Shown here: piece by piece, positions 1-11,795 of the stretch
How the letters are laid out: each line of letters opens with the position of its first letter
How positions within the stretch are numbered: position 1 is the first letter of the stretch
NCBI GenBank assembly: GCA_910589415.1
Contig: OU342638.1
Span: forward strand, 7,976,014-8,040,013
From: Malachius bipustulatus
Lineage: Eukaryota; Arthropoda; Insecta; Coleoptera; Melyridae
Length of the DNA: 64,000 nucleotides
Direction of reading: 5' to 3'
Program-made: the position numbers and the translations under genes
The notes under the pieces: generated by a model
What the model saw: the letters and a program-made list of their open reading frames with translations, nothing else
Database searches by the model: none
What the model was told of the DNA's origin: nothing

Positions 1-164
1 ATTCCAAGTTTATCCTCAGTTTGTTTTACGAAGAAACTAAAGCATTTTGCAAAGGTGAAAATGCTGTGGAATCTGGCCATGTTGAGAGAATGGAGTTCGA
101 GGCGGAACTTAAAATAATTCGTGGAACAGTGCCCGCCAGCATGAAAAATAGTGCTTCTGACGAT

Positions 165-300
165 ACCGAGACTTTTTCGGTCTCGCTCTCGGTATCGTAA
201 CGAGACCGAGACCGATACCGAGACCGATACTCCATGACCGAGACCGGGAGCGAGACCGATACTAAAACTCCGAGAGTCTCGCTCAGTCTCGCTCTCGGTA
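165..300. repeat. GAGACC hexamer cluster, left subterminal
   Basis: Degenerate GAGACC and GGTCTC units in both orientations, with variants GATACC and GAGCGAGACC. A matching cluster lies at the other end of the same hAT element (1590-1715). Confidence 0.8.
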
Positions 301-1130
301 CATATTTGTCAATAATATAATAGAATTCTTGTGACTTACAGTGTTTGTACTAAATTGGAATTGAAATTGAAGCATGACAGAATTTATTTAAAGACTTGTT
401 TGAACTAAAGTATGTTAACGGTTATTAAATGTGAATTCTGTTTAACTAAGGGCGATTAAATGTAACTCTTTGCCAGCCGCAGGCTTTCGTAAAAATTTAT
501 TTCCCTCGTCAGGGCTAAACTAATCGAATATTCAATACCTACATTATTAAATCAAATAATTAAATTCACTTTCTTATTGTAGTAAGTACAATTTTATAAA
601 AGAAATGCTTTAATTGGAGCTCACTTGCACAGTAAGTAAGTGTGAATTTAATTATATAATTTTATTAATGTATTGAATTTTCGATTATTTTAGCCCTGCC
701 GAGGAAAATTAATTTTTCCGAAAGCTTGGCTGGCAAACAGAGTTTCGTTTAGCCTCAATTAAGACAAAATTCCCAATTAACTCTTAACATACTGCTGTTA
801 CTGTGTTTTCACTAAATATTTATATATATCTTTTAGGTACCTACGTAGGTACCTACCTATTTTTATTAAATAAGAAGTTCCCGATCGAAAAAACTAATCT
901 AAAGATTAAAGAAAGAAAAGTTTATTATTTATTAACACTTTCCCTTCACAAAACAAAAATTACAGTCTTATTATTCAATAATTAAACACAAAATATTCAT
1001 AAACTTAACATTTTAAGTAAGAAAATGTATACTTAGAATAAATTAAAATTTAAAATAAAATTAAATTAAAATCTCAGGAGTCATAATTATATGAGTTACA
1101 TGAAATAGGTAAAAAAATTAAAGCTTTTCA

Positions 1131-1385
1131 GCAAAGCCACAAGTTGCCCAAAGAAGACTTCGGGCAGAGTCTTTGTTTAAGCAGTTTTGATGTTTTCTTA
1201 TTATTAGGGCGGTTTTGAGAATAATCTCTCTGAAGGTACTAATGTAGCGATCACGCTAAATATATCTCGGACCATCTTGGCCATATGAGGGAAATTAGCT
1301 TGGTGTATTTTCCACCAGAGCAATATATCAGTTTTTGTCTCAGCTCTTGGTCCAGCTGTGTATGCCTCAAATTGTTCATCATATG
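1131..1385 (-). pseudogene. hAT transposase C-terminal (dimerisation) domain remnant
   Basis: Translated by eye on the minus strand, about 1365-1215 gives AYTAGPRAETKTDILLWWK, then FPHMAKMVRDIFSV and VPSERLFSK. After a frame change near 1210, IRKHQNCLNKDSARSLLWA follows. The WWK...FP..A...R.I.S....VPSER.FS order, followed by RK....L....A..LLW, is the hAT family dimerisation domain. No N-terminal BED finger or catalytic region is left, so it encodes no active enzyme. It lies inside the hAT element with the 8-bp duplication, which supports a shared origin. Confidence 0.75.
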
Positions 1386-1589
1386 TGAATTTCTTATTGT
1401 TCCCAATCTACAACTGCAATAAAAGTGTTTGTTGTTTGTTTTCACTACGTTTCAACAGTGCTGAACGGGCCACTTTAGGGGCTGCGACGCTGGTTATTAA
1501 CCGGTAAATGTATGAGACGCACACGCACAGTAGGATGATGTTAGTATATGGATTCTGCATTTCATTTTGCATTATTCAAGGTTACTGCC

Positions 1590-1715
1590 ACCGAGACCGA
1601 GACTGACCGAGACTCTCGCAGTAGTCGCGGATCCGAGACCGAGACCGAGACGAGAGCCGGTGGCGCAGGTCCGAGACCGATACGAGACCAACTTGGTCTC
1701 GGTCTCGTCTCGCCG
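1590..1715. repeat. GAGACC hexamer cluster, right subterminal
   Basis: Mirror partner of the left cluster: GAGACC/GGTCTC units in both orientations, ending just inside the terminal inverted repeat at 1721. Confidence 0.8.
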
Positions 1716-2233
1716 AGACCGAAGCACTAATGAAAAACAAAATCTAATAGCGTTGAGGTAAGAATATCCTGCTACAAATTCAACAGGTATAGTGGCAATG
1801 GGTTAATTGTTTTTTTAATTTACAGATTGAATTGAAGGATGATTATCTCATTGGGAAAAGTATAGTTGTTGTCCTAAGGGTATAAAATGCCATCACATTT
1901 GCAGCACTTTTGAAGTTCTGCTAATGAGAGACCTCATTAGAGCTTTGATGTTTGACGAGACAACTTCCATCAGAACTGGCAAACCTGTAAACGTCAAACC
2001 TGTAAACAACGTTTGTTTGTATGGAACCCTGGCTGTTCGTCCCGCCCACTGACGTCATCACTGTCGGCGTATATTTTAATCTCACGTAACTTGTTTACGA
2101 TTTTAATGATTTCGAAACACCATGACACAGAATAATAACCATGATTATACTTGCTTTTTGCTTTATTTATTTGGCCATGTCAAAGGCAAGGCAGTATAAT
2201 AAGATAGTCTGTGAGTATAAGAGGGCATGTGTG

Positions 2234-3212
2234 TATACTTTATTTTTTATTTAGATGGATTCCACCAAGTCAAAATTCTAGGGGAACGATTGGCAACAAG
2301 ACTGATTAGGTTGGTTATAGTGATAGTTGTTACCAGAATAGTCACTAGAATAGTTCCTAAACTAATTCAGGTTATGTCTATTTGAGATGTCATTTCATTT
2401 CAAAGTTCAAAAAACGATACCTAAAGGTAATTTTTTCATAAAATTTTAGAGGCATTTATTAGTGTAAGCACCTATATTTACTTTTAAAAGTCTTATGTAC
2501 ATAGGATTATACCGTTCCCTCCTTAGTTTACCGTAAAAACATTGAAAATAGGAGATTTATTGACCAATAGGTACTTATACATTATTCAATCATTTTTTAA
2601 ACAATTATCTCTAGATATTTAAAGGAATCTGATTGCACTGTATTGTTATTTGATTTGGGAAAACATCTTTTAATAAGAATAATTATTGTTCATAGCATTT
2701 GAGCATTCATTCTCTTCTTTCTTTTGAAATAAATTTACCTCTGTTTCATATTTCATTAATTTTGAATTTAATTTTAGTTTGTCAGTTTGACAGCTTTAAC
2801 AAAGTCTTCAATGCGTTCCTTGGAGTTTTTGCTGTAACTAGAGTAGCGGCTGAGGAGCCCGACTCAGTTTTCGCAAAAAGTCATTAGGTAAAGTAATGCT
2901 AAACAACAGTTAAATTTATGCTCAAAAGATGAATAACTACTAGAAATGAACTATTTCCAAAGAAAATTGAGAAAAAAATTTTAAATTTCCATTTTATAAC
3001 AGTGCAACAAGGAAATATGTTTTGCAGGTGACGTCATAGCCTGTACCCGAGTCTGGGTGTGTTGCCGTAACTCTAGTCACAACGTAAATTTTTTGTCAAG
3101 GTTAAGGAAACAGGCAACCATCAGAGAATATCAAAATTACTGTTTAGAGATTGTACAGGCTACCAACTTGACAGCTGTTTGACAAGTCCATCTAAATAAA
3201 AAATAAAGTATA
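2234..3212. mobile_element. Inverted-repeat element, 979 bp
   Basis: A perfect 26-bp inverted repeat starts TATACTTTATTTTTTATTTA (2234-2259) and its reverse complement ends at 3212. The two inner flanks do not match further. No ORF of note lies between; the interior is AT-rich with scattered TTTGACAG-type words. No clear target duplication could be assigned, so the class is open (MITE-like). Confidence 0.5.
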
Positions 3213-3420
3213 TAATATGGTGCACAGTGAACAAAGAAAAAATTCCTAGCCTTATTTTGTAAAAATAGAGAGATATTGCTGACGCATTCAGACAGTATTA
3301 AAGCTAACCTTATTCGTTTAAGGACTTGCAGTAAATCTATTGGTTTCTTAAGATATTGCAGTTACTTCACCAGCCACAACTTTATTGTAGTTTTTAACTG
3401 GAGCGCCGGCGCATAACTTG

Positions 3421-3703
3421 TCAAAAATTAGTAAAGTTACCTAATCTGAGTTTTTCTATTTACCTAATTAATATTTTAAAATTTTAATGTTTTTATAAAC
3501 AATCTGAGTTTTTCTATTTACCTAATTAATATTTTAAAATTTTAATGTTTAAATTTAAAAATATTAATTAGGTAAATAGAAAAACTCAGATTAGGTAACT
3601 TTACTAATTTTTGATAATTTTTTTTTTTTTAATTTTTAATAATTTTAATGTTTTTATAAACATTAAAATTTTAAATATTAATTAGGTAAATAGAAAAACA
3701 ATA
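3421..3703. repeat. Nested AT-rich palindrome with a duplicated arm
   Basis: The block beginning AGTAAAGTTACCTAATCTGA is followed by a second copy of its inner part, then by the reverse complement ending at about 3614. A third, shorter inverted copy runs to 3703. The arms are about 65 bp and near identical. It could form a cruciform or hairpin. Confidence 0.8.
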
Positions 3704-5367
3704 ACTGATGAAACAAATAAAAGATAAAACCATGATACAACATACAACTCAACTACACACTGACACAAGGTATATCAGCCTGCTGCCTGAGACTGAAAAC
3801 TCGTCCGTGCTGCGCATGACGTCACTATGGAGATAGTAATCCAAGCGCTAACGGAACACTTGAAAATATTTGAAGGTGGAAGTCAACATTTGTGGGGTGT
3901 AATGAAAACTTTGAAATTGATGTTGAAAAAAAATCGATCTATATTTAGTGATCTAAAACTCAGATCTTTTATTTGATGATCTGATCTTTGATCTAGATCA
4001 TTTTCAATTTCGAGATCTATGATTTGATCTAGATCTCTAATTTTTAAATGATCTTTCCCAACACTGTCAATAAGTAATAGGGCCTTAAATAAATACCTAC
4101 CATTTTACAAAGGGCAAACTGCAGACTAAGGAAAACTATTATTAGGTATTAATCATTATTGCTTTGGCTTGATGAACATGACATTTTAATGAGTTTTACA
4201 GTGTCAATAATTTAACAAACTTCACGGTAACTGGAACAATCTCCGAATAATTTATGTCAGCGTTATTCAAGAAATACAAAACTAATTTTAACAACCTGAT
4301 GCACCTTATTTCAGCAAATGTCAAAATAATTATTATTTATATTGTCAATAAAATTGGAAAACAAGAAGAAGTCAATGTCAGAATGAGTTTACGATTTTAC
4401 AAACCAAAATTTTAATTTTACAGTTTTACAGATCCAATCTAAGACATGAAATTTTTTCCAAGGCCTACCTAAATTGTGTTTTCATTTGCTCACACGATAG
4501 TATAACGTGAATAATAGTACTCATTCAATCAATAAATAATGAGGCATAGTTACATTGTTTATTATTATTTAGTAATAAATCATAAGACACATAAACTATT
4601 ATTATTAACTGCATAAGCAATAATAAGCATAAATTTGCATTGTTTATTGTTTGTTTTCTTTACATTCTTTACGATATTTACCTCCAAAAAAGTCCATGTA
4701 AAGAATCGCGTAAAGAATAGAGGTAAAGAATACGGCACAACACTGTTATTAGGCATGCGCTCTATGACAATCCGGTAAGTTCTGACTGAACTGATTCGGA
4801 ATCGGTTCTATCACAGAATAGACTAATTTCTGTGGTTCTATTCTGCCTTCTGCTTCTGAATCGCATTTAATATTATTTCATTCACGTTCAATTTTTAATT
4901 TTTTAGTTTCCTTACTTTCCTTTATTAATTTCATCTCCAGTTTAACGGGCGTAGCGTTTCGTCGTCGTTTCATTGAGTTTTATTTTATTCGAAGTAATAA
5001 TGATGACGCCATTAGCTGAAGCCCGTGTTACATGAAGCAGGTAGGCGCCTCGCCTGATTTAAGTTGTCGCGAACTATTATAATAATAATTGTCACAGGCA
5101 TTAAAGAGACTTTCGTCTTTTCCACAGGAGATACCTAATTAGCAGGGCACCCACAGTAAAGTTCTACTTCCGAGTAACAGCAAAATGACCTCTTCGTCCA
5201 ACCAGTCTGGATGCAGGAGGCAAAGCTTCTGGAACAGAAACGAGCCAAGTGAGACGGTGACACAATCTGCAAGCCGCTGGTCCATCGGACTGGATCACAC
5301 ACTGCCGATTTGTTGGTGATGGTGAGTTTCATTTTGTTATATTTTTTCTCTTTATTATAAGGGTAGG
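3704..5367. other. No gene seen; AT-rich spacer
   Basis: I see no supported gene here. There are GATC-rich words at 3930-4050 (GATCTAGATC types) and short TTTAC-rich words near 4660-4740, but nothing with coding character. A short open stretch at about 5184-5320 was considered and not accepted. Confidence 0.5.
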
Positions 5368-5371
5368 TATT

Positions 5372-5830
5372 CCGGTAAAGGTGCTGTATCGCGACGGTTT
5401 TACCCCTACGCTGGTCCCCCTCTTCTGTCTCTGCTTGCTACGCTCCGACACGTTCTCAGCGTTGCCATATGCAAGCCCTTCTCGTACGTTCTGCAGACAA
5501 TCCTGCCCGCTTCCGCTACCTTACCAGCAGGGGTGTTAGAACGCTCGCATACTGGCTACTATGATAATACGAGAAAACCTACCCTGACCAAAGACCTGAC
5601 TTACTGCAGCAAATAAGTGTTTTAAAATGTTATTTCAACAGGAACCTGTAGCTACTATTACGATCTCGTGGGGTAGCAGGAGCATGGAGTGCAGAATGAA
5701 CTACCGCAGGTCGCTACGAGCGTAGGAGAACGGAGACACGGATTTCATGTGGCAACACTGAGAGCGAGCAGACAGAGTGGAGGGGGGCCAGCGTAGGGGT
5801 AAAACCGTCGCGATAGAGCACCTTTACCGG
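5372..5830. mobile_element. Fold-back element with CCGGTAAAGG ends
   Basis: The left end CCGGTAAAGGTGCTGTATCG continues through CGACGGTTTTACCCCTACGC. The right end (about 5760-5830) is its reverse complement with few mismatches, giving arms of about 70 bp. TATT flanks both ends (5368-5371, 5831-5834), a candidate 4-bp target duplication. The interior is less symmetrical and has no ORF. The element is more GC-rich than its surroundings. Confidence 0.7.
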
Positions 5831-6227
5831 TATTCCTGTGAATTGACATGTGCTACATCACTGACAACTTCCATGTAATAATTTTTCACACACACTTAAC
5901 TCGTTCAGTACTCAGACTGTTCTTAAAAGAGGGATATAAAAATTATGTTTAATCATGTTATATATTTATAAGTAAAAACAAAACACTCGATAAATTAAAC
6001 GGCTAATAAAAACAACTTTAATTTAACAGGATGTAGGTAGCTACCTACAAAAATGTAACAGATGTAATAATGTGATACGAGACAAAGGAAAATGTAAATT
6101 CTAAAAACAAAAACTTTACACAATTTAAATTCAACATAAATAGAATACTTCTGTTTTCACTTTAAGCTAGCTACAAAATGATTAGTCATCATCATTTCCA
6201 TTCGTGTGGCGTATGTTTTCATAAAAG

Positions 6228-7400
6228 TCATGAAACTGCTTCGGAAGCCCCCTCAGCAATGTTTGGAAATTGTTGTATTTTTTTGTGGATATAGCTTCTT
6301 AAATTTGGCAATTCATCTGGAAATGTTCCTCTTCTTCCTCTCCTAATTAGATCAAAAGAGCTAAATTCTTGTTCATCGAAGCTAGTTTTGTAAAATAACG
6401 TTCCGTAACTCTCAGCTCTTATCCGAAACAACACCATTTTTGAAACACTAACGTCATTACCAGACGTATCTTTTTTTATTGAAATGAATGGGGATGCAGA
6501 TGTGGAGTACAAATGTTTTAAATCCTCTGTTTCCATATTTATTATTTTGAAAGGATTATTTATGCTGCACATTCTGGCAATTTGCTGCCAATCCTAGGGT
6601 GTCACAATCTGAAATCCTGGGGGTCTTCTTTTTCTCTATCTACTTCGAAGTGTGTTGAATTATTTTAAGTGTTGGAATTTTTTTCAAAATTTAGAAGTAA
6701 GCCATAACCATTACAATGTTAAGATTTTGCGAAGGGCAGTTATCTGACCATGTAATTAAATGTTCGTGATTGGATCTTACCTATGTTTGTCAATGCCTGA
6801 GGCCATTTCGTTTGCACCACGACCAGCCTTTGTCTTATCCCACATTACACATGTGACCAGTTTATTGGTCACATCAAAAATTGTGTAATTAAACATCCAT
6901 AATTTTAGAGTGTAGAAACTTTGCGAATTTGTTAGTGCTGGGGTAGGAAGGCATTTTTGTAAATCCACGCATGCCACTATTTTTCTAGACTTCCTTCCAC
7001 ACTTTCTAGTTTGTCCTGTTTCTTTAAGTTGTACCTTTTTGATGATTCTTCCAGATGTGCATCATACTCCTGTCGCAGAGTCTGTTTTTCTGTTTCATTT
7101 TGCGTTTCACGTAGTTGAATGAGAAAACAAATCGCACTGATCGCAAGTATCATTGTCAGGTGGTGTGGTTTGAAAGATAGATTAAACTCTTTATTGAAAA
7201 CATCAGCGTACAGCCACTCTTTGGCAATATGAATTCCCGTGACATTATTTTCTTCACACTCTGATCTATACAGGCGGTACATTTTGCTAATGTTTAAGTG
7301 ACTGCCTATAAATTTACTACCCGTCCTCTCTCTAGAGTAATGGGATTCTTCGACAGAAAATTTCATTATACAGGGTGTTACGAAAATGATAAACTCTTCA
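6228..7400 (-). pseudogene. Transposase-like relic A (WSDNCP family)
   Basis: Read on the minus strand from right to left, fragments in several frames follow one protein. ESHYSRERTGSKFIGS is followed by LNISKMYRLYRSECEE (about 7340-7250), then DLQKCLPTPALTNSQSFYT and MWDKTKAGRGANEMAS (about 6965-6790). TWSDNCPSQNLN follows (about 6760-6725), then a C-terminal part ending FYKTSFDEQEFSSFDL (about 6400-6345). The DNC motif and the order of blocks match a transposase-like family widespread in insects that I believe is annotated as DUF7869-type; the name is from memory. Several frameshifts break it. It shares the same block order with relic B next door, also on the minus strand. Confidence 0.65.
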
Positions 7401-7510
7401 GTACATTGGAGGGGACACTCAGTAAAGTATGGGAAAAATAATTTTAAAAAATCCAGAGCTACATTATAAAAGATATAAGCAAAATTTTGAACAATAAATT
7501 CCGCTCTCAC

Positions 7511-8496
7511 CCTCTAAGAGCACTTCTATCGATGGTGGAGAGAGGGTAGGGCGGACACCATTGATGCCCTAGTTATAGTATTTTAAGGAGTAAAGTACAC
7601 CTTCTAAATTTTTCAGTTGGTGCATGTGATCTATAGATGGCGTAAGCAGAGCTATAACACTTGGCCCTCTATTGCAAAACGTTTAGAACCCTATTTGAGT
7701 TGGAAATACAAATTATCTCATTTTTTTGCAGAATGTCAGTTGGTTCCCTATTGCATAACGGGGTCCAAGTGATGGTATTCCATCAGTTTGAAATAACTCG
7801 AAATATATTATTGCATCTGTGAAAGTTTCAATAAAGTAATTCATAATTTATGCTTTCAGATGAAGATCAAAATGCCGCATCGAAATGGAGCTTTTTCGAG
7901 CACCGGAAAGGGAAACCAGGTTATGGAAGATGACAGCATCGACTAGGTCAAAGTTTCCGAAAGTGAATTAGAAAGAAACAACTGCTGCAAACCAGTGTTC
8001 CTTGATTGGCCAGAAGTCTGCGATGAACAGAAAATTAAGTGAAAAGATCAAAGTTGGTGAAGTCACTCGACCGGCAAAAGAAGGTGAGCGATTATTTGGT
8101 GGAAATTTGAGAATAATAATAAAAATAATTCTGCCCTGCTAAGCTGAAATGTCCTATCTGAATTAATGCAAGTTTATTTATATAAGCTAATTTGCATTCA
8201 CTTTTAAGTTCGAACAGTTAAAATTTTTAGAAGTTGATGAAATTTCACTTATAGACTATTAATAAGAAGTAGATTTAGGTGGATATCTTTTTAAGTTTGA
8301 TTTTTGTAACATTGGACGTTTACTCTTAGTAATATGTGAGAGATCAAAATGAGATGGGACGTGTACTGTTAAAATCACTTTATTGTTTAAATAGTAGGTA
8401 AACAGAAACGCTGGGTATACAGAAGCTACTGAAACAAACTTTATTTTAGAGTACCTATTATAGGCACTTATGTGAAAACTGAAAACTAATAAGAAA
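7511..8496. other. Spacer between the two transposase relics
   Basis: No supported gene. A weak coding-like patch on the plus strand (about 7860-8090) begins after TTTCAG but is broken by stops. The spacer may hold decayed ends of either relic. Confidence 0.4.
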
Positions 8497-9740
8497 TTAT
8501 TCAGACTCTGACGGACTATCATTATCCAGGCCACAAAAAACATCTAACTCCTTCCAAAATTGTAAACGTGCTTCCTTTAGAATTGGCTTTAATGTAGAAA
8601 TTAGAGTTTCTATCCGTTTTGCATCCATCCCTCTGTTTTGAATTCTTTCAGGAGGTAAATCAATACCTGTTTTATTCGTTTTGTTAGTTAGAAAATCGAC
8701 GCTTCGGTAATTTACCTCATCAAAGCCGGTTTTATATTCGAAATCAAAATTATTTTTTGTAAAAATCGCGAAAACTAGATCTTTAAAATAAAATTGAGCT
8801 TTTCTTAATTTTACCTGGGAACTGAAATCTTTCCAATTTTGAAACTGTCTTATGTTCATTAATACACGGTCGGTTTTGCTACTGTTTGCAGGTGAAACAC
8901 AGGAAACTAAATCATCAAAATCAAATATTTTTTATGTCTCTTCATTGCCAGTTCTACTTTTTGGTGGAAGTGGTTAGCCGACATGAAGGAGTGGCCCGGC
9001 TCAAAGTATTTCATTTCAAGATTATTTAAATTTAATTGACTACAGTTAACTATGTGTACAAAAAATGAAAAATAATGCCCAATTCTTATTTTGAGCTGGG
9101 CAATTATCCGACCAAATCGTGATTTTATGAAAATCTCTATTATTTTTTTAAGAAAGCATAAAAAGCTGAGATAAGCTCTCTTCTTTGTTCCGTTTGGCCA
9201 CTCCTTCATGCCACAAGACAGCCAAAGGTTTAATAGATTTTCCTTTACCGAAGGGCACGAAACTTTCGTTAAAAACGATAATTCTGGGTACAAAAATGAT
9301 TTCCTTGAACATTTCTGCTCGAGGTAACATAATGACTTTTTCTAAGTCAGCAGACACGATAAGTTGATCATTAGTTTCAGGTTTTTTGGAATCTTTTTCA
9401 TACTTTCGTCGAGCGTTTGTGTACTTTTATGAATAAAGTGCTTCTTGCATACGTCGCAGTTAGCTACCGTACTATTTCCTTCATGATCATGTTTTTTTGT
9501 GAAGTTCAAATGCACTGCAACTGAAACGTTCTTCATTACCAAGTAGAGCAAACGAAATATTCAGCTTTTGTACTTCTTTACGATAGAGCTCATGACTGCA
9601 TGAATGTTCAGGATTTTTTGATTTGTAGTCGTTGAACATTAAGGTGATATTGATGTCAGACGTTAAGTATAGTCGTTTAGCAGCATGTTCCCTTCAATAA
9701 TGAGATATCGTAGGCTTAAAACTTTTAATATGTGTAACTA
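8497..9740 (-). pseudogene. Transposase-like relic B (WSDNCP family)
   Basis: Minus-strand pieces in order: SHY*REHAAKRLYLTSDI (about 9715-9650), SCSHELYRKEVQKLNISFAL (about 9610-9545), SADLEKVIMLPRAEMFK and AVLWHEGVAKRNKEE (about 9357-9180), TIWSDNCPAQNKNWALF (about 9120-9070), FEPGHSFMSANHFHQKVELA (about 9010-8945), then a C-terminal piece with YKTGFDEVNYRSVDFL ending at 8497. DNC in WSDNCPAQNKN is a plausible catalytic acidic site of an RNase H-like fold. At least three frame changes and one internal stop. It is related to but clearly diverged from relic A, so they are separate insertions rather than a recent duplication. Confidence 0.7.
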
Positions 9741-11444
9741 TGGGATCTCTGGCTATCAAATTGAGAGCCGGTTTGTGTCCTCTTACATCACACCCAGGAG
9801 ATATATCTTTTTTTGCATTACATTTATCGTTTTTAAAAAACGATCGTTATTTTTATCAAAACCTAGTGTGGCCAAGAAGAATATACCTTACAGACATTAA
9901 CGTCGGTGCCATCGGACCTCTTTAAATCATATTTGTAACTTTCCTGTCTTCAAGACGGTCTTCCTCCTGTAGTATTTCTGAAGATGTGTGACACGACTGA
10001 CGTCAAATCACATGCGCCTGGCTAGCTCAGGGGGATCCAGTATGACTAAATGCAGGAACCCCTCAGCACCCAGAAATATTCTTCTTCCCTCACTAGGAAA
10101 CAGCAGGTTAGGTTCCCTGTTTATCTAATAATATCCAATTTATTAAAATATGAAGAGTCTTAATTTTATTTTAATTGTTATAATATTATGCAGTTTGTTA
10201 TTATTTCTATGATTACTGGGTGGGTGGTAAATTGGGGATATAGGGGTGAAAGATGAAAGCTGTGAGCAAGTTCAGTTATTTAATCAATGTTATTAATATT
10301 ATAATAATTATAAGTATTAAGTATAATTTTATAAAATTTAGGTTTCATTTCTTTTAAATAAGATTCAACAAATAATGAAATGTCTGATAATAATGAAATT
10401 TATAGCAAAATGAAGTTAAAATGATATGGAATGTATTTCAATTGTCATATTTCATCGCCAAAAAACAATAAATTATAAGCAAATGAAAATCCACAAATTA
10501 ATAATTCATAAAACATTTTTGTCTATTCTGTTCTTACTTTTAAATGTTATTTCTATACTGTGCTCAGAAGGCTTTGGAAATATTGTAGTTTTGCGACTTT
10601 CAACCAGGAGAAGAAACTAATTCCAAGAACTATTCATACCTACACAGAAGCGTGATTAGTGCATCGATTTAGACGCTAGACGAGACCTACCTACCGTGTT
10701 TTCTCAGTTTTTGAAATTTTTCCTTATTAAAGTAGTGTGTTTACTGTTTATAAGTAATTAATTAATAACTACCTCACTATAAAAATGAGTGGTGAAGAAA
10801 ATAACGCGAAAATTAACTTTTTTTATTCGAGAACACGACAAAGCTCAGTTTCATCGGAATACCTACCACCCTAGTTACCTACCTATACTTAGTAGGCACA
10901 GGCAGGTAGGTAGGTAGGTACTTATAGGTTCTTTTGTCATTAATCAGTCGATTTTGAGCTGCATTTCAGAATCCGAGGGAGATATTGAATGAAAAACTGC
11001 TCCAGGCAATAATTTGATATTATTTCACACACATAATATCCCAATCCACGATAAAAAAAATTGCAGTTCATTTTCAAAATTTTAAAGTTAATCGACCCCC
11101 TCGCGATATGTGGTGTGGGATGAGGGGGTAATTCTTTTGTATGTAGAAAAGATTCAATATTTTCTTTAACATAATCTCATTGAGTTTTGATTTAAAAAAT
11201 AATATGACAAAATTGCATGACTTAATCGATCACCTAATACCCACACAAAATTCTGTTTTTCCCGCTTTGATTGTATTATTAAATCCTCAATTTCCCGCAT
11301 TAAAAAGCTGTTCCCAAAGACCAGGTAGGTATACATATGAAAAGAGGTACCTAATTCTTAAGCTTTATTATTTTATGCCTAAAAGTTCATATAAATGTAT
11401 AGGTCCGCAAACGCCTCGTTATCGAGCTACAAGATGGAATTTAC
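9741..11444. other. No gene seen
   Basis: AT-rich. A 64-codon open frame at 10426-10620 has a hydrophobic stretch but no other support. A TAGGTAGGTAGG block lies at about 10905-10920. Nothing here is firm. Confidence 0.4.
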
Positions 11445-11795
11445 AGTCTTTTTCTATTGGTTTTCCTCTTTTGTCAATTGCTTTTCCTTATTTGTCAAAT
11501 GAGTTTCCCATTTATATTAAACGTCAGCTTTTTTTCGTCAGGAATTTTTCAATTGAAATTCCTCTTTTGTCAAATGAGATTCCTTTTATATCAAATGCTT
11601 TTCCAATATTTATTATTATAATGTCACTGTGCGTAAATGGGAAAAGCAATTGACATAAAGTGAAACTGATTTGACATAAAAAGAAATTGATTGATAAATC
11701 AATGACTACAATCGTTGATAGATAGAGAAATAAGAAAATCATTTGACAAATAAGGAAAAGCAATTGACAAAAGAGGAAAACCAAAAGCAAAAGAC
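11445..11795. repeat. Inverted repeat built of TTTGTCAAATG-type units
   Basis: The left arm (from AGTCTTTTTCTATTGG at 11445 to about 11505) is the near-exact reverse complement of the right arm (about 11738-11795). Within it a short unit, roughly TTTTCCTNTTTTGTCAAATG, recurs with about 24-bp spacing. Open frames across it are by-products of the repeat. Confidence 0.75.

Larger units (their letters stand above)
149..1729. mobile_element. hAT DNA transposon, internally deleted, with GAGACC subterminal repeats
   Basis: The ends are inverted (TAGTGCTTC at 149, GAAGCACTA at 1721-1729) and are flanked by an exact 8-bp direct duplication ATGAAAAA (141-148 and 1730-1737), the hAT signature. Both subterminal zones (about 165-300 and 1590-1715) are packed with GAGACC/GGTCTC hexamers in both orientations, likely transposase binding sites. 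A decayed hAT transposase C-terminus lies inside on the minus strand (1131-1385). The rest of the 1.58-kb interior (about 300-1130) is AT-rich with no coding sign. It inserted into a SWIM-protein exon. Confidence 0.9.
11..1985 (+). pseudogene. SWIM zinc-finger protein fragment split by a hAT insertion
   Basis: Left part (about 11-148) reads in one frame with the phrase ESGHVERMEFEAELKIIRG then VPASMKN, a phrase I associate with insect proteins carrying a SWIM zinc finger. The frame is interrupted at 149 by a hAT element and resumes after 1737 (KN, then a one-base shift, SVEV). A likely intron runs from GTAAG at about 1759 to TTACAG at about 1825. The following exon reads IELKDDYL and, one frame away, CCPKGIKCHHIC, which fits a SWIM-type CxC...CxH site with one spacing defect. 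At least two frameshifts are needed, so this is a pseudogene. The match to SWIM proteins of mobile or viral-recombinase-associated type is from memory of the motif; the full gene lies left of the window. Confidence 0.55.

Noticed and set aside
5184..5330. Short plus-strand open stretch ending at GTGAGT, like an exon
   Set aside because: The frame has a stop before the donor and no recognisable motif.
7377..7510. N-terminal part of the 177-codon minus-strand frame as transposase
   Set aside because: Starts in a TACAGGGTGTT-type repeat fragment; only the part from ESHYSRE on belongs to the relic.
10010..10120. tRNA- or SINE-like A box (TGGCTAGCTCAGGGGG)
   Set aside because: No matching B box at proper spacing and no cloverleaf could be formed.
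10426..10620. 64-codon plus-strand frame with a hydrophobic N-terminal stretch (possible small secreted peptide)
   Set aside because: AT-rich low-information sequence, no promoter, homologous pattern or context; length is within chance.
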